DNA of 64,000 bases from Metallyticus violacea. Its lineage: Eukaryota; Arthropoda; Insecta; Mantodea; Metallyticidae. Below are positions 47,256-58,126 of the stretch, piece by piece. The notes under the pieces are model-generated. The model saw only the letters and a program-made list of their open reading frames with translations, was not told the DNA's origin and searched no databases. The stretch is taken from assembly GCA_030762175.1 (NCBI GenBank), contig CM060831.1, positions 71,827,001-71,891,000 of the forward strand, given 5' to 3'. The stretch's first letter is position 1. Every line of letters starts with the position of its first letter. The position numbers and the translations under genes were made by a program.

Positions 47256-49652
47256 GCCCTGATTTTTAGATTCTCCATTACTAACTTTGTGTAATTCAAT
47301 GTTGAGTTCTTCAGCTTTATATATCGGCTGTTGAGTTGCTTGTATGTTGTCTGCTGTAATGTATTCAAGACATAAGCTTGCTGTTCTTACGTCTGGTTTT
47401 CCTTTATTGTTTTATATGTCCTAATCAAATTGTAGTTGAGAACACTATGTGGAAAATTGGCAGGGGACTGATGATGTCATTAATTACTGATGATCTTGTA
47501 CAGTACAACTATGTTCTGGATTACCACTGGTTTGGTATTTCTCTGTAGAGATCTTATTAAATTCCAATGTTAAGTGTTAAATGTTCCCCATTTTTCGGCA
47601 AGATTTAAAAAAAACTAATATGTAATATAAAATCTTTTTTTTTTTTTTTTTTTTTTTTTCCTTAAGCCATTTTTCCAAAGTGTGTCCAAAGGAACATTTT
47701 GCAAAGTATTACACTTTTCTAGAGCAATTCATTTCTTCAAATTTACTTTTCTTGAAAAAGTAATCCAATTTTTTAAATATCCACGGCAAAATCTGTCATA
47801 TTTTACAGTTTAGCAATATGTAAAGTAAATAAGAGAAAAAACGCGACTTCTAGAAATGTTTCTTGTAGTTGTTAAGGGTCGATGAATGTGGGAATGAATG
47901 GACATTGTTGAGTATAAGATAACCATGCATAACTTGTTCTCAAATCTTTTCATTTGCTGCACTCTTAAGGTAAACCTATGCTGCACTTTTAAAGTATTTC
48001 ATTTATGTATATGTATATGTGTATATTTGTGGGTACATGAAACATTTCAATAAGCTGTTGCCATTATAGCGTTGTAGATATTTTTTTATAAATATATTAT
48101 TTATATTGAGAATATTTAAGTTTGCTCTGTCAGATAAATAATAAATTATTTTATGATGAAACTTTTATTCAATGTTATTAGCGTGTAAGATACTGTTTAA
48201 AATATTTTCATCATAGTAACATTTTAATTCGCTAACAGTATTTCTTTAAATATTCTTTGTATAAAAATCAAAGAAGTCTACTAGGTGTATTTGTTGTATG
48301 TATATTTTAGTGAATGTTTTAGTGTTTTTTGGTGTAAAGCTGTAATACATTAAGTGTAGAAAATTATGCATACAGTCTGTTAGACGGTTAGTTAAATGAT
48401 AATACTGCGCAGTCATACGCCTCCGCGGTTTAAGAAAGTCCCACTCAACAAATTCTGTTATATTGCATAAGAGTAGAAATGCCATAAAACCTTAAAATAA
48501 AGTTCTGGAATGGTTTTAGTTTTATTTTTAATAGAATTTTAATAATGACTTGCCTTTAAATATATAATAAAATCAGACAAATAAAATTAAGGGGGAAAAA
48601 AAAGGAAAGAAACAAAATCATGGGGGGGACAACGGTCGAATTTACATGCTAATTATTTACAAAGTTATATAAAGTTAAATTTTCTCTTTTACGCAAATTT
48701 TAAGCAATTTAAATAACATATTCATCAGAGTGGATTTCTGATTACATCTTTTTTGATAATCTTTCTCCAATTATTTTGCAATTGAAAATTCGCCACATTT
48801 AACAGAGCTATTGGGTCATCATAATTATGGTCATTCATAGTCTCCCTTAACAGTTCAACTGTTTTGTTTGCTCTGTATTAGTAACATCAGCGCACTTTTA
48901 CTTTTGATCTCCTACAAACCAAAGCATATGCTATTTGCTTCATGTGTTGCTGATGGAGCAATCACATCTGTGGCAGGTTATGTGGTTGTGAGGAAATGAG
49001 TCTATTTCATCCGCCATTCCTCCCCTAGTAAAGGTTTACGATTGCACTTGGTAGTTACTTCCAAGTGACGGTACACAGACCTCTTCATTCTCAAGTGGAA
49101 ACTCTTAAACCTCTCATGGACATGTGGTCATGAAAACGACGATAAGATTAGAGCATCGTAGACTCTGTGAGCGTGCCAAAGTGAGAGAGAGAGAAAACAA
49201 GAATTTGGGCTATCAAAAAGTTAAAACGGTGGCTTGATTTCTTTTCTCTATCTGTTTACTACTGTTGCGCATGTCTTGTTCACCCATGTATGTGTGTCAA
49301 CAGCTGTGTGAAATATCATTATTGTCATTGGATACTTCCAACCTAGTTATCACCATATCATCAGCAACAGCAACACGTTAAGCAACAGAACCTAGTAACT
49401 TCAAGATTGTATTAAGTGCTACAAAAATATACACGGATCACGTTCTTCGACATTAAAATACAAATAATTTAGCAATTTATTTCCATTATGTTTTGGATTT
49501 TTGGCTTTTTATAGATATGAAAATGAATATAGAAGAAACTACAATACGTTGGATAACTAGTACTGAGGTATTCATTCCTTTTCTAAAATCTCTTCTACAT
49601 GGATTCTACAGGTCTTAAACTCTTTCATTTACTAATTACATTTTTCTTCCAG
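47256..49652. other. No gene seen; one balanced-composition block
   Basis: A T run at 47636-47659. Around 48930-49200 the base composition is more balanced, with an inverted pair CACTTGG/CCAAGTG (49045-49051 and 49061-49067). Otherwise AT-rich with no recognisable motif. Confidence 0.35.
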
Positions 49653-49994
49653 GATCCTTTGGCAGTTCTAATGGTCAGCGAGACTCAACAGCTAATCCGG
49701 AGGGATGTCTAGCCCAGAGGAACATTTTCCGCAAAAGGGGTGGATTTAGACTACATGTGGATATTGGGAACTTACTTAATGTAATAGTACTATCCGGTCC
49801 AAGTAGCCGATTATCGTTTGGAGACGGGTTGTTGACAAAAATTCTCTCTATAAATTCGCCCTCCAGGGGGCTCTACGAGCCTCTCACAACACACACATTT
49901 CCCTTCCATAATTTTTTCCTTCTTTGTCAAAGGTGGTACACAACTTTCATTCTTAGCCATTTGCCAATCTCATTTTCGTTTGTAATTCTTTCAG
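49653..49994 (+). other. Candidate exon with a strong splice acceptor, unassigned
   Basis: TACTAAT (branch-point-like), a pyrimidine tract (TTTTTCTTCC) and AG end at 49652, a near-ideal acceptor. The frame then stays open: GSFGSSNGQRDSTANPEG, then CLAQRNIFRKRGGFRLHVDI and onward to a stop at about 50056. A usable donor (TCAG|GTAATT) ends at 49994. Alternatively it is a terminal exon, with overlapping AATAAA signals at 50680-50689. The first 40 residues look coding; the later part is less convincing. I do not recognise the protein. Confidence 0.25.
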
Positions 49995-51299
49995 GTAATT
50001 TTGTTATGTTACTTATCAGAACGTTACAATTAAGATCGGGATGGAACTTGACATGAACATTCAAATTATGAAAAGAATCGAAAACATTAGGTATGGGTTT
50101 CATTTGAATAGCGGGTTAGGAGAATAAGAGTATATGGAGGAAGCTTAACAACCGCTTGACGGATATGGATAGCAGCAGAAAATTGTGCAATGCAGGAAGG
50201 TGATTTATCTGGAAGTACAAATGGTGCTAAACAAGAGTGGAATATGGAACAGTGCATCAAAACAGGAGCCAAACTCACTAGGGAAGGGCTCGTTAAGTGA
50301 CCAACGAAAATGGGAGGAGAATAGGCTGCAACTGCGATGGTGGATCCATATACTGGCGGAATGGATGGAAAATATTTATCATGATCTTGTACCGGATCGA
50401 ACGAAGGGAGATGAACTTTTTGGGCTTTGCTGCCAGGCAACGAAGAGGCAACTTTCTGATGAAAGATAACTAGGCCGATAACAGGAGAGGGAGTAAGGAA
50501 ACAAATCGAGCGAAGCCAACTGTATCTGTAACACTGCTACTGTTTTTCTTTTTGTTTTATTTTACTTCATTATTATTACTATTATTACTGTATACATTTA
50601 TTTTACTTATTGTATTGTTAAGTGTATCTTTTTGCTACACACATGGAACATTGCATGTCTAATCTAACAGACACGTTGTAATAAATAAAGTCTGGTGTAT
50701 TATAAAAGCATTGCTTCCTGTTGAAGTGTATGCATTTTGTTACAAGTTCATTACAGCATCTTCCTCTAAACATCCGTTGAAAAGGTTCATTTCCTAGTGA
50801 TATTTCTCTCTTTAATCTCACGCCATGATATTATCAGCAGACAAGGTTTAACACTACATCGGTTACTAACGGAGGTCGCCGCTTCCGGCAATAAGTTAAT
50901 GGGGTGCTTGAAATTCCGGCATATTACTCTCCTGAATTAAAAGCATTTTAACGACTGCAACTACATATCGCTTCCTTGCTGCAGAAGAACGCAACTTGGT
51001 AAAAAACGTTATAATGAATATGTAGACCAACTTTCTTTATATTTATTTTAAATTACTTTTAATAATTCTTATTCTGTTTCTTCCACTTCTCTTTGTTCCA
51101 TAACTTTTCGTTAATTTTGCATATTCTTCCCAATATGTGAACGAAAACTATCCCGTTAATACAGTGGGATATAGATTATGCATTTCTGCTTTGAGGATAA
51201 TGAGGTATGGGAAAAACGTAACATTACTATCATAATAGTGTCTCTAACAAACTTTGTCAGTGAAAAAGCTTTGTCTTTCCATTTTTCGTTCTACGCTCA
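49995..51299. other. No confident gene
   Basis: A 94-codon plus-strand frame (50185-50469; for example QLRWWIHILAEWMENIYHDL) and an overlapping minus-strand frame (50087-50440) lie in a GC-richer patch. Neither shows a domain I know. Confidence 0.3.
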
Positions 51300-51611
51300 C
51301 CGCCACGGGTGGCCAAGGTCGTTAGGCTGCGGACTCGTGAGTGGAAGGTCTGGGGTTCAAATCCCACCAGGACCGTCCTCCCTGACTGATATTTTTTTTT
51401 TTTTTAAGTTTTCCTCAGTCTTCATAACTGGCAAATGCTGGGGAGGTACCCTAAACTTAAGCCTGGAACGCTTCCTTCCATAAAAAAAATAATCCTTTCC
51501 CAATATATCATTTCATTTCATGTATCACCAGTGTTCTACGCCTGTGGTGCCTCAGTAGCAAAAAACGGGCGTTAAACACTACCCCCCCCAAAAAAAAAGA
51601 AAAAAATAAAA
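51300..51611 (+). mobile_element. SINE-B copy with 13-bp target-site duplication
   Basis: The best-preserved SINE-B here. Its head is CCACGGGTGGCCAAGGTCGT ... CTCGTGAGTGG ... GGGTTCAAATCCCACCAGGA, resembling a leucine/serine-type tRNA A box. The middle has TCCTCAGTCTTCATAACTGG and GCAAATGCTGGGGAGGTACC, and the tail has ATCATTTCATTTCATGTATC and GTGGTGCCTCAGTAGC before a C and A run. CGTTCTACGCTCA at 51287-51299 and 51612-51624 is a perfect 13-bp duplication. Confidence 0.95.
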
Positions 51612-51783
51612 CGTTCTACGCTCAATAGTATTGGAATAATTTAAACTTTCCTGGTATAGGACTTTTCATTGACCGCTTTACACAGTATCCCGATAATGTG
51701 GTTTGCAGAAATATACATGACGTTAATTAATAACACCGAAATATTTTCACTATATACATATACATATTGGTCAAGTAATTTGA

Positions 51784-52248
51784 GATAAGGAACCTTGGAT
51801 CACAGGTGTAAAATGTAGAAATTATGGACTACTAAAGAAATCGCAATTTAGTGCTCAGATACTCATATTAAAGCTAAACAACATTGGTACTACACAACAC
51901 AGTATTAGCACCAGACTCAAAGAACACAAAAGGAACTATCGGATAGATCAAACAGATAAGTCCGCGGTCGCAAACCATGCCATCAAAGCGGAGGGGGAAC
52001 ATATCAAGTTTCAGGACGCTAGCATCCATTCATCTATTACACATTACCATGCAAGACTGCAACGAGAAGTCATTGAAATTTACAAATATCCCAACAATTT
52101 GAATAAGAAAGAAGAGGATCTCAAACTAAACAGCAACTGGTATCCAGCAACTGAATACAAAGCACGCAGACGCAGACGAAAATTGGCAGACTGGGTTAGA
52201 AACCAGCCTGTGTACAGTTTCTATTTTCCTACCCACGTGTGGACTTAA
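51784..52248 (+). pseudogene. Penelope-like element GIY-YIG endonuclease C-terminus
   Basis: The frame is open for 154 codons from the stop at 51781 to TAA at 52246-52248, with no internal stop. From about codon 33 it reads NIGTTQHSISTRLKEHKRNY, then QTDKSAVANHAI, IKFQDASI, HYHARLQREVIEIYK, PNNLNKKEEDLKLN and WYPA. This is the GIY-YIG nuclease tail of Penelope-like retroelements, where YIGTT-RSI-TRL-EHKRN, DKSAVA-HA, H--RL-REAIEI-K and NNFN-KEE are diagnostic. The tyrosine of YIG is replaced by asparagine, and the GIY half (GVYxIPC) is not recognisable upstream; the catalytic arginine and glutamate regions look present. The reverse transcriptase is absent, so this is a 5'-truncated copy. Confidence 0.8.
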
Positions 52249-53212
52249 CCATAGGGCTGGATGAGTGATGTAGGTTGTTTGTAGGGTAGAGGTATTGAGG
52301 TTTTTGGATAGTGTAGCCACTTCTCCTGACAAAAAGAGTGGATCCAGTGCCCAGAGGTTTTCGATAATATAGGCATGTTCTAAAAGCCTTTGTTTATGTT
52401 TTTTAGCATGCCTATACTGCTACTGAGTTGTATTTTTTATATAAGTGCAATTGTAGAAATTACTTAGTAACTTCAGTTGTAGGATTTAAGCAATTGTCAT
52501 CCAAGATGCCCGCAAGCCAGGCGTGGCATCTTGAATTTAGGCTTTAACCTACCCTGGCAGCTGTAGTTGCCCAAGGAACGAACGAGAGCACTCTTCGAGG
52601 TTTATTTTTATATACTTCTCCCTTCGGAAGATCTGGGTGGTCGATCACATTTTTTGTAGATCATCACATTCAATTTCGAACACATGACATATCATTAGCG
52701 CAATTTTTTTCTTTTTTGCTCTTCTGTGACATATAGAATATGGCGGAGATGTCTTTGTAATGTTTTGGTAGTATAGTTAGCAACAGTCACTTTACATAGT
52801 CCGTTGTTTCTTAAAGCAATTTATGGCTTCCTGAATGTTGAGTAAGGATACTTTCTGTTGTCCCTATTTTTGAAACTAATTTCTGCATCCAACACTTTGA
52901 TGGTACAAGTTTTTCACTAAATTGTATCGGAAATGTCGCTTGGTATACTTTAAATAAAAGCATTTTGCCAAATTTTACGAACGAGATACACGCACTGTGC
53001 AACTGTAAAAATTGTTAATCATGCAAAATTGGAACCACAACAGCCGAGATGCGGTGACGCGGAACATAGGTAACTAAATAAATCCATTATACAACGGAAA
53101 TTTTTGTACCGTTTTGCATAATGTCTTTTCAAGCCATTATCTAATAACGTTCATTTTTAAAAACTATAGTTTTGAAACTCTAGAGAGGTATCACAGAACA
53201 TGCTATATGTCC
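52249..53212. other. Probable 3' flank of the Penelope-like element, then unassigned DNA
   Basis: To about 52640 the sequence is GC-richer (GGCATGTTCTAAAAGCC, CCAAGATGCCCGCAAGCC) and may be the 3' untranslated part of the element. After that it is AT-rich, with no gene seen. Confidence 0.35.
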
Positions 53213-53560
53213 GGTAGCGTTCTCTCATTCAACAGGTTCAAACCTGTTCGAGCTCAATGGATTTTTCAGGACATAAATATTTCGATCGAAATCCTCTGGG
53301 AAGGACTTTTTAAGTGGTGGATCTTGTTTCATAGATTTATGTATTGTTAAATAACACCATACCTGAAAAAAGAGATCCCTGGACAAAAGTGTTTGTCGTA
53401 ATATCTTAGTACCCCGTTAGATGGCGTTTAAGGCGATGGTCCTATCCCCTGTCGCTCTGCCATCTGATGGAAAATAAGCGTCACTAAATTCTTCTTAGTA
53501 ATAGAAATATCTTACATAGGAGGTGCCCATTTTCCAGGATGAAACGACGGGTACCAAGTG
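53213..53560 (+). mobile_element. SINE-C copy
   Basis: A head remnant (CGGTAGCGTTCTCTC, then AGGTTCAAACCTGTTCGAGC), body segments AATGGATTTTTCAGGAC, CTCTGGGAAGGACTTTTTAA and TTAAATAACACCATACCTGA, and the family-defining GGAGGTGCCCATTTTCCAGG plus ACGACGGGTAC at the end. Confidence 0.65.
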
Positions 53561-54528
53561 ATATCACATTTATTAAAGATGTTCACACATTCTGATGCTC
53601 TTGCTATGATCTTACTAATCAATGCTTTGCAGAATACCCGGAGTAGGGCGGATTATCTCACAGTCTTCTACAATGCAAACGCAAGAACCCCCTATTGGTT
53701 TGCTTAAATACCCGCAAATAAAATTATGATTTAGTGGAAGCGAGGAGTTTCCAGACAAATGTTGATATAACATTATTTTCATCCTCTACTGTAAGAAATG
53801 TTCAAAGTTTGATCTTTCCCTTACAATTATTCTCTATATTTTGTAATGTTTGACTGTCAAAGCTTACATATTCCACAGTTCCGTTTTTTTTTAATGCGGC
53901 TAAAATTATATGAAAAATAGCGAATGCTTGTTAATTAAATCCTTTGCATCATTAAAGATATGAGGCTTGTAGACGCATAATTCTAATGGGAAAGAGAAAA
54001 ACAAATATGTGCTTTCCAGTATTTTTACAATGATAATTAGTGAAAGATTTGGTAATCACATTTCTAACGGAATAAAAATAACCGCACACTTCCGACTTTT
54101 GCAGTAAAATTTGACCTGGCAGATTCTGGTTGCAATTCATTAATGTCGATTTAAGAATCTGTTAGATGAACATCTGTTAAAATATCCGGTAAATTAATTT
54201 CTTCAGAAGCAAAATGATTTATTACAAATTCAAATAAGTGTAAAGTAAATAGTTCTGGTTCATATGAAAAAGTATTATTGTCGATTTTATTTCTCTGATT
54301 CAAAAACTTTTTTTTACTTCAAGCAGAATTCGCTTTAGAATATTGATGTTTTCCTAGTAAAAACTTCAGTTTCTCACATTTATGGTTGCTAGGCCTCTCT
54401 CTCTTCCTTGGGCGCTAATGACCATAGCTGTTTTGCGCCCTTAAGCAAAAATCATCATTTCTCTCTTCCCTTTTATCCTCGGTCAGGAATACAAAGACTT
54501 ATTTAGTAACACAATAATCATATTTCAG
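53561..54528. other. No gene seen
   Basis: AT-rich, with short chance frames only. Confidence 0.4.
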
Positions 54529-54860
54529 GTAGTTAAACTCTATATAAAGAAACAAAAATTAACAAAATTGGTAGAACAAATAAGTGCAAAACCTATAAAG
54601 AAAATTTGTGAGCATAACAAGTATGCAGCCTGTCCTCTCAATTTCTTTAATTTTTACATTGACGAAATTCTAGGAGAAAAGAAAGTTACGTTTATTATAT
54701 TTTCAGAGCATAGATTTAATAAATTATTTAATATATTATTTTCGGACGGAGAAGTTATATTGCTGAAAATGAAACCCTATTTCAAAGAGCATTAAACGAA
54801 TTTAATAAAAATATAAGATCAAATAGTGGTACAATCTCTCAAAAGGGTCTGGGATCCTTT
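54529..54860 (+). pseudogene. LINE reverse-transcriptase core remnant
   Basis: VVKLYIKKQKLTKLVEQ, then CPLNFFNFYIDEIL and FNILFSDGEVILL, correspond to reverse-transcriptase motifs 4 and 5 of non-LTR retrotransposons (GCPLSPTLFNIYIDEI... and LLFADDQVLI). The catalytic F-A-D-D box is changed to FSDG, losing the second aspartate. After a frameshift, AENETLFQRALNEFNKNIRS and GTIS match the following helix (AES-D-LQ-AL--LN-I...N--IS). Dead copy; no endonuclease domain attached. Confidence 0.6.
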
Positions 54861-55231
54861 ATATATATGTCATTATTGCACAAAATGAAGCCGCTTATCA
54901 ATATTATAGTGTCTTGTCATTAATAGTCTGGGCTTATTACCTCGTTTGGCAACACGGAAGCATCTGAGCTACTCAAGTAATAGGACGTAGGTAAAAAGTT
55001 CCCGGGAAATGGTGCTTATTTCTGCTTTCTTCTACAAATTCGATGGAGGCTCTTGCCTACTTTGATGACCCAGTTTTGTTGAGGGTATTTTGCATTATTT
55101 TATGTATGTATAACATAACTATTTTAAATGCTTTAATAATAACTTTATAAAGATACTTTAAACTATTTGCTTTTGTACTTTTTCATTACGCCGGTCGACT
55201 ATTACTAGGCTTTCGTGATCGAAGAACGACA
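54861..55231. other. No gene seen
   Basis: AT-rich spacer. Confidence 0.4.
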
Positions 55232-55388
55232 CCTCTCCATTAGGACATTTTCCAATTATCCTCAAGAGGCAGGGTGGACTCTGTTCCAGACCTCCCTAAT
55301 TTAGAAACATTTCTAAATAGGTACTGAGAACCCGGGCCTCCGGGCCATTAATTAGCAACGCTAGCCACGAGACCAAGGAGGTGGTCTG
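55232..55388 (-). mobile_element. SINE-D, another tRNA-derived SINE (antisense)
   Basis: On the minus strand CCACCTCCTTGGTCTCGTGG, CTAGCGTTGCTAATTAATGG, then CCGGAGGCCCGGGTTCTC form a tRNA-like head with an A-box-like GGTCTCGTGGCTAGCG and a B-box-like GGGTTC. A body follows containing AGGGAGGTCTGGAACAGAGT and GCCTCTTGAGGATAATTGG. Head and body differ from SINE-A, -B and -C. Single copy in the window, so the end points are approximate. Confidence 0.5.
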
Positions 55389-56067
55389 TTTAGTACTTAA
55401 TGAGTTTTGATGTTAAAGAATTTGTGTCAGATATCTTTTGATATGTTACGAGAGTTAATGTTATCTGCTTCATTATTATTTAATTTATCCACCTACAAAA
55501 TGTGTGTAATTTAGTAAGACAAGTTAAAACAGGTTTCTTTGTTTCCCATTTTACGATGGGACTCTTTGGTAGAAAATTTTAAAGGTTTAAATGCAAACAG
55601 TTAATGTTAGTTGTCTTAAAGTTTTACAAATTATTGTATGTAACACTTTAATAACCTTTGTGTGCAGCGCACAAGTAGCTTTTGTGCCAACCTTTCCTAA
55701 ACAGATATCTTCGGATTCACGGTTTTGGATCACTATTGTTGTTATAAAAGGAGTGATACTAATTATGTTCTCTTAAATGTTGTTAAGTTCTTATTTTCTT
55801 TTTGCAAACCACACACACGCGAGCGCGTGCGCATTTCCACGGATCTTCGAGGCCTTTAAGTTATCTTTAGCATGTTAAGTGGCGACAAGTAACAGGAGAA
55901 CGATATAAATAAATTAATTATATAAATAAAACATTTATAAAATGAATAACGTTAATGGTACTATTAAAACAAAGTTAGGAAAGAAACGAAAACTAAGCGT
56001 CATGTGAGGTAAACGATATTTGTAGTTTAGGTCTAATATTCAAACGAAGAGATTTTATAGTACTATT

Positions 56068-56069
<2 letters not shown>
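55389..56069. other. No gene seen
   Basis: A short CG-containing stretch (ACACGCGAGCGCGTGCGCA, about 55816) stands out. No motif recognised. Confidence 0.35.

Positions 56070-56118
<49 letters not shown>
56070..56118. repeat. (CA)n(TA)n compound microsatellite
   Basis: About 14 CA units followed by about 10 TA units. Confidence 0.95.
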
Positions 56119-56290
56119 ACTTTGTATTACGTACATAATTGTATATGAAAACGTTAGCTTAGCGATGTTTTTTTCTGAATGCCTTGCATTTTCCAACCTT
56201 AAGACCCAGTTTAAAAAGTTTCTGTAGAAAGAGAAGATATGCCTTTATATATCCCAAGACTAGAGTTCTGCGTCAGGCTGGGTGAACAAA

Positions 56291-56458
56291 ATGAAGCGAA
56301 ACTTGGCCATTAATGGTTCCTCGTTTTTCGTTGAGCACAGAGAGGAAGGAGAAAATGAAGAAGAAACCCAACTGCTATTGCGAGTTGTAATCGTTAAACC
56401 ACAGGTATGGTACCCAAATCAAAGAAGTGCATTTAAGAATAAAGAAAGTGTAGGTTGA
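56291..56458 (+). CDS. Candidate short ORF or first exon, unassigned
   Basis: A 55-codon frame starts at an ATG in a favourable context (GAACAAAATGA), about 40 bases downstream of a TATA-like TTTATATATC. It reads MKRNLAINGSSFFVEHREEG, then ENEEETQLLLRVVIVKPQ, where a good splice donor (CACAG|GTATGG, exon end at about 56404) occurs in frame; without splicing it stops at 56456-56458. The sequence is acidic and GC-richer than its surroundings. I recognise no family. It may be a coding first exon, a chance frame or part of an unknown repeat. Confidence 0.25.
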   Translation: MKRNLAINGSSFFVEHREEGENEEETQLLLRVVIVKPQVWYPNQRSAFKNKESVG

Positions 56459-57848
56459 AATAAAACTAAAGTAAAATTATATCTCTCTCTGGTAACCAAT
56501 TTTTCTTCTTTCGTCTCTGTATTTTCACTTTACCGCTGAACTCATTCATGAACTAGCTGTGAAAGTCGAATGCAGCGGTTTCATTTGGACTAAAAAATAA
56601 AACATATTACAGAAAAGACAGCATTAACTAGCATTGGTTTCCAAGGCCAACACATGCATGCTCGGTGTTTCGACAGGTGAAAATCGATTGTTAAGTGCGT
56701 GATTTCACATTGTGATATTATCAGAATATGCTTTCCATTTCACAACGAATCTACAGGTAAAGTTTGAATGCAATTAGAACAACTCCATATTGACAAATAT
56801 CCATAATTAATTTTTTTGAGGAATTAGGGAGTGTTCGGGTTAATAGGCAAAATAGAGACATTTATTTTCGCCGAAGAAATATTACAAATACTAGTTATCA
56901 CTTTAAAAATGCTGGTACAGAGTCTTTTAGGCACCTACCACTACAAGTGAGACTATCTATTTGTTCTATGTATATGTAAAGCTTTGTATCCACAAGTAAA
57001 CTTTCAAAATCTTGCAATCTTCATAATTTATTCAATTTTTTTATCATTAGATGCTCTAACAGTAAAATAGGCATTGTCAAAATTTCACTATATGTTTCTA
57101 ATAATTTTGAAAAAGTAACATTTTTATTTATTTCTATAAATTAATGTGCTAAATGGTCAGCAGGTTGCAGAAATTATAGTTATCGACAAATAGGAGTATT
57201 AATATATTAATTTGATTAGGGAAAATTTGTCATATAGATGATGTCCTCACCATCTTAGAAAAATATACCACACTTTTTATTATTATCATTTTAAATTTTT
57301 CTTATAATTATTCAAATCAATTGCTATTTCGCTTGACTAATATACATGTTAACAATTTTTACCCCTAATAGAATTGTATAAAAACTGCACTATGCGGTAC
57401 ATTTTAAATGCAAAAAATAAAAGAAAAATTAACGTTTGAAAAACAGGCATTGTAAAATGTAACTAATATTTTATACCATTTATACCGCTCAACGGGTGTT
57501 CCAGTACCTTCTCATGTGAAAATGCCAAGTACAGAGTGGCCCCGAGCACACTGATAATCTGAACCTTCAACATGGCGCATGTATGGCAAATTGTACATTG
57601 CGGCAGGGGAAAGACAGATAGAGTATGGCATTTTGCGCTCAGTCGTAATGAGTTTTAGACCGTGCTACATCGTGTTATTTCTGTTCGTTGGTATAACGAA
57701 ATCAAGTCTGACCTAAGTGCAGCGTTTCTTTAGATGTTTTAATATTAGTTAAAAACTTGCTTTCTGACCGATAGGGTCCATTTTCATCTTTAGGGCTACT
57801 GCAGCAAACAGAACGTGCTATTTTGGTCACTAGTGAACTTTAAGGAAC
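56459..57848. other. No confident gene
   Basis: AT-rich. The part from about 57480 to 57848 is less AT-rich and may be the upstream half of the transposase fossil at 58127, but I could not align it to the family. Confidence 0.35.
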
Positions 57849-58126
57849 ATTTTTAATAGCGTTTAAGACAATTTTCACTACTGAGGCATCACAGGCGGCG
57901 AACGTTGGTAATACATGAGATGAAATGATAAATAGGTAAAATTTTTATTTTAAAGAAGGAAGCGTTCCAGACCTACTTTTAGCTCATCCCCCCTCCCTGA
58001 CATTTTCCATTTATAAAGACTGAGGAAAAACTGAAAAAAAAAGACACAGACCTGCTAGGAATCGAATCCCAGACCTACCGCTCAGGATTCCGCGCCTTAA
58101 CGATGTGGGCCGCTCGTGGCGATGCC
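57849..58126 (-). mobile_element. SINE-B copy with target-site duplication (antisense)
   Basis: Tail to head: CATCACAGGCGGCGAACGTT, ACATGAGATGAAATGATAAA, AAGCGTTCCAGACCTACTTT, AGACTGAGGAAAAACTG, GAATCGAATCCCAGACC (B-box complement) and GCCTTAACGATGTGGGCCGC. TAAGGAAC at 57841-57848 and 58127-58134 is an 8-bp duplication. Confidence 0.9.

Noticed and set aside
50087..50469. Overlapping 117-codon (-) and 94-codon (+) frames
   Set aside because: Both are open in a GC-richer patch, which lowers stop frequency. Neither shows a known motif, so I list the patch only as unassigned.
52126..52332. 68-codon minus-strand frame
   Set aside because: It is the antisense shadow of the Penelope-like endonuclease frame, which has clear homology on the plus strand.
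8565..58126. Functional tRNA genes at the A/B-box hits
   Set aside because: Every strong hit is followed by a SINE body and flanked by target-site duplications, and the weaker ones do not close an acceptor stem.
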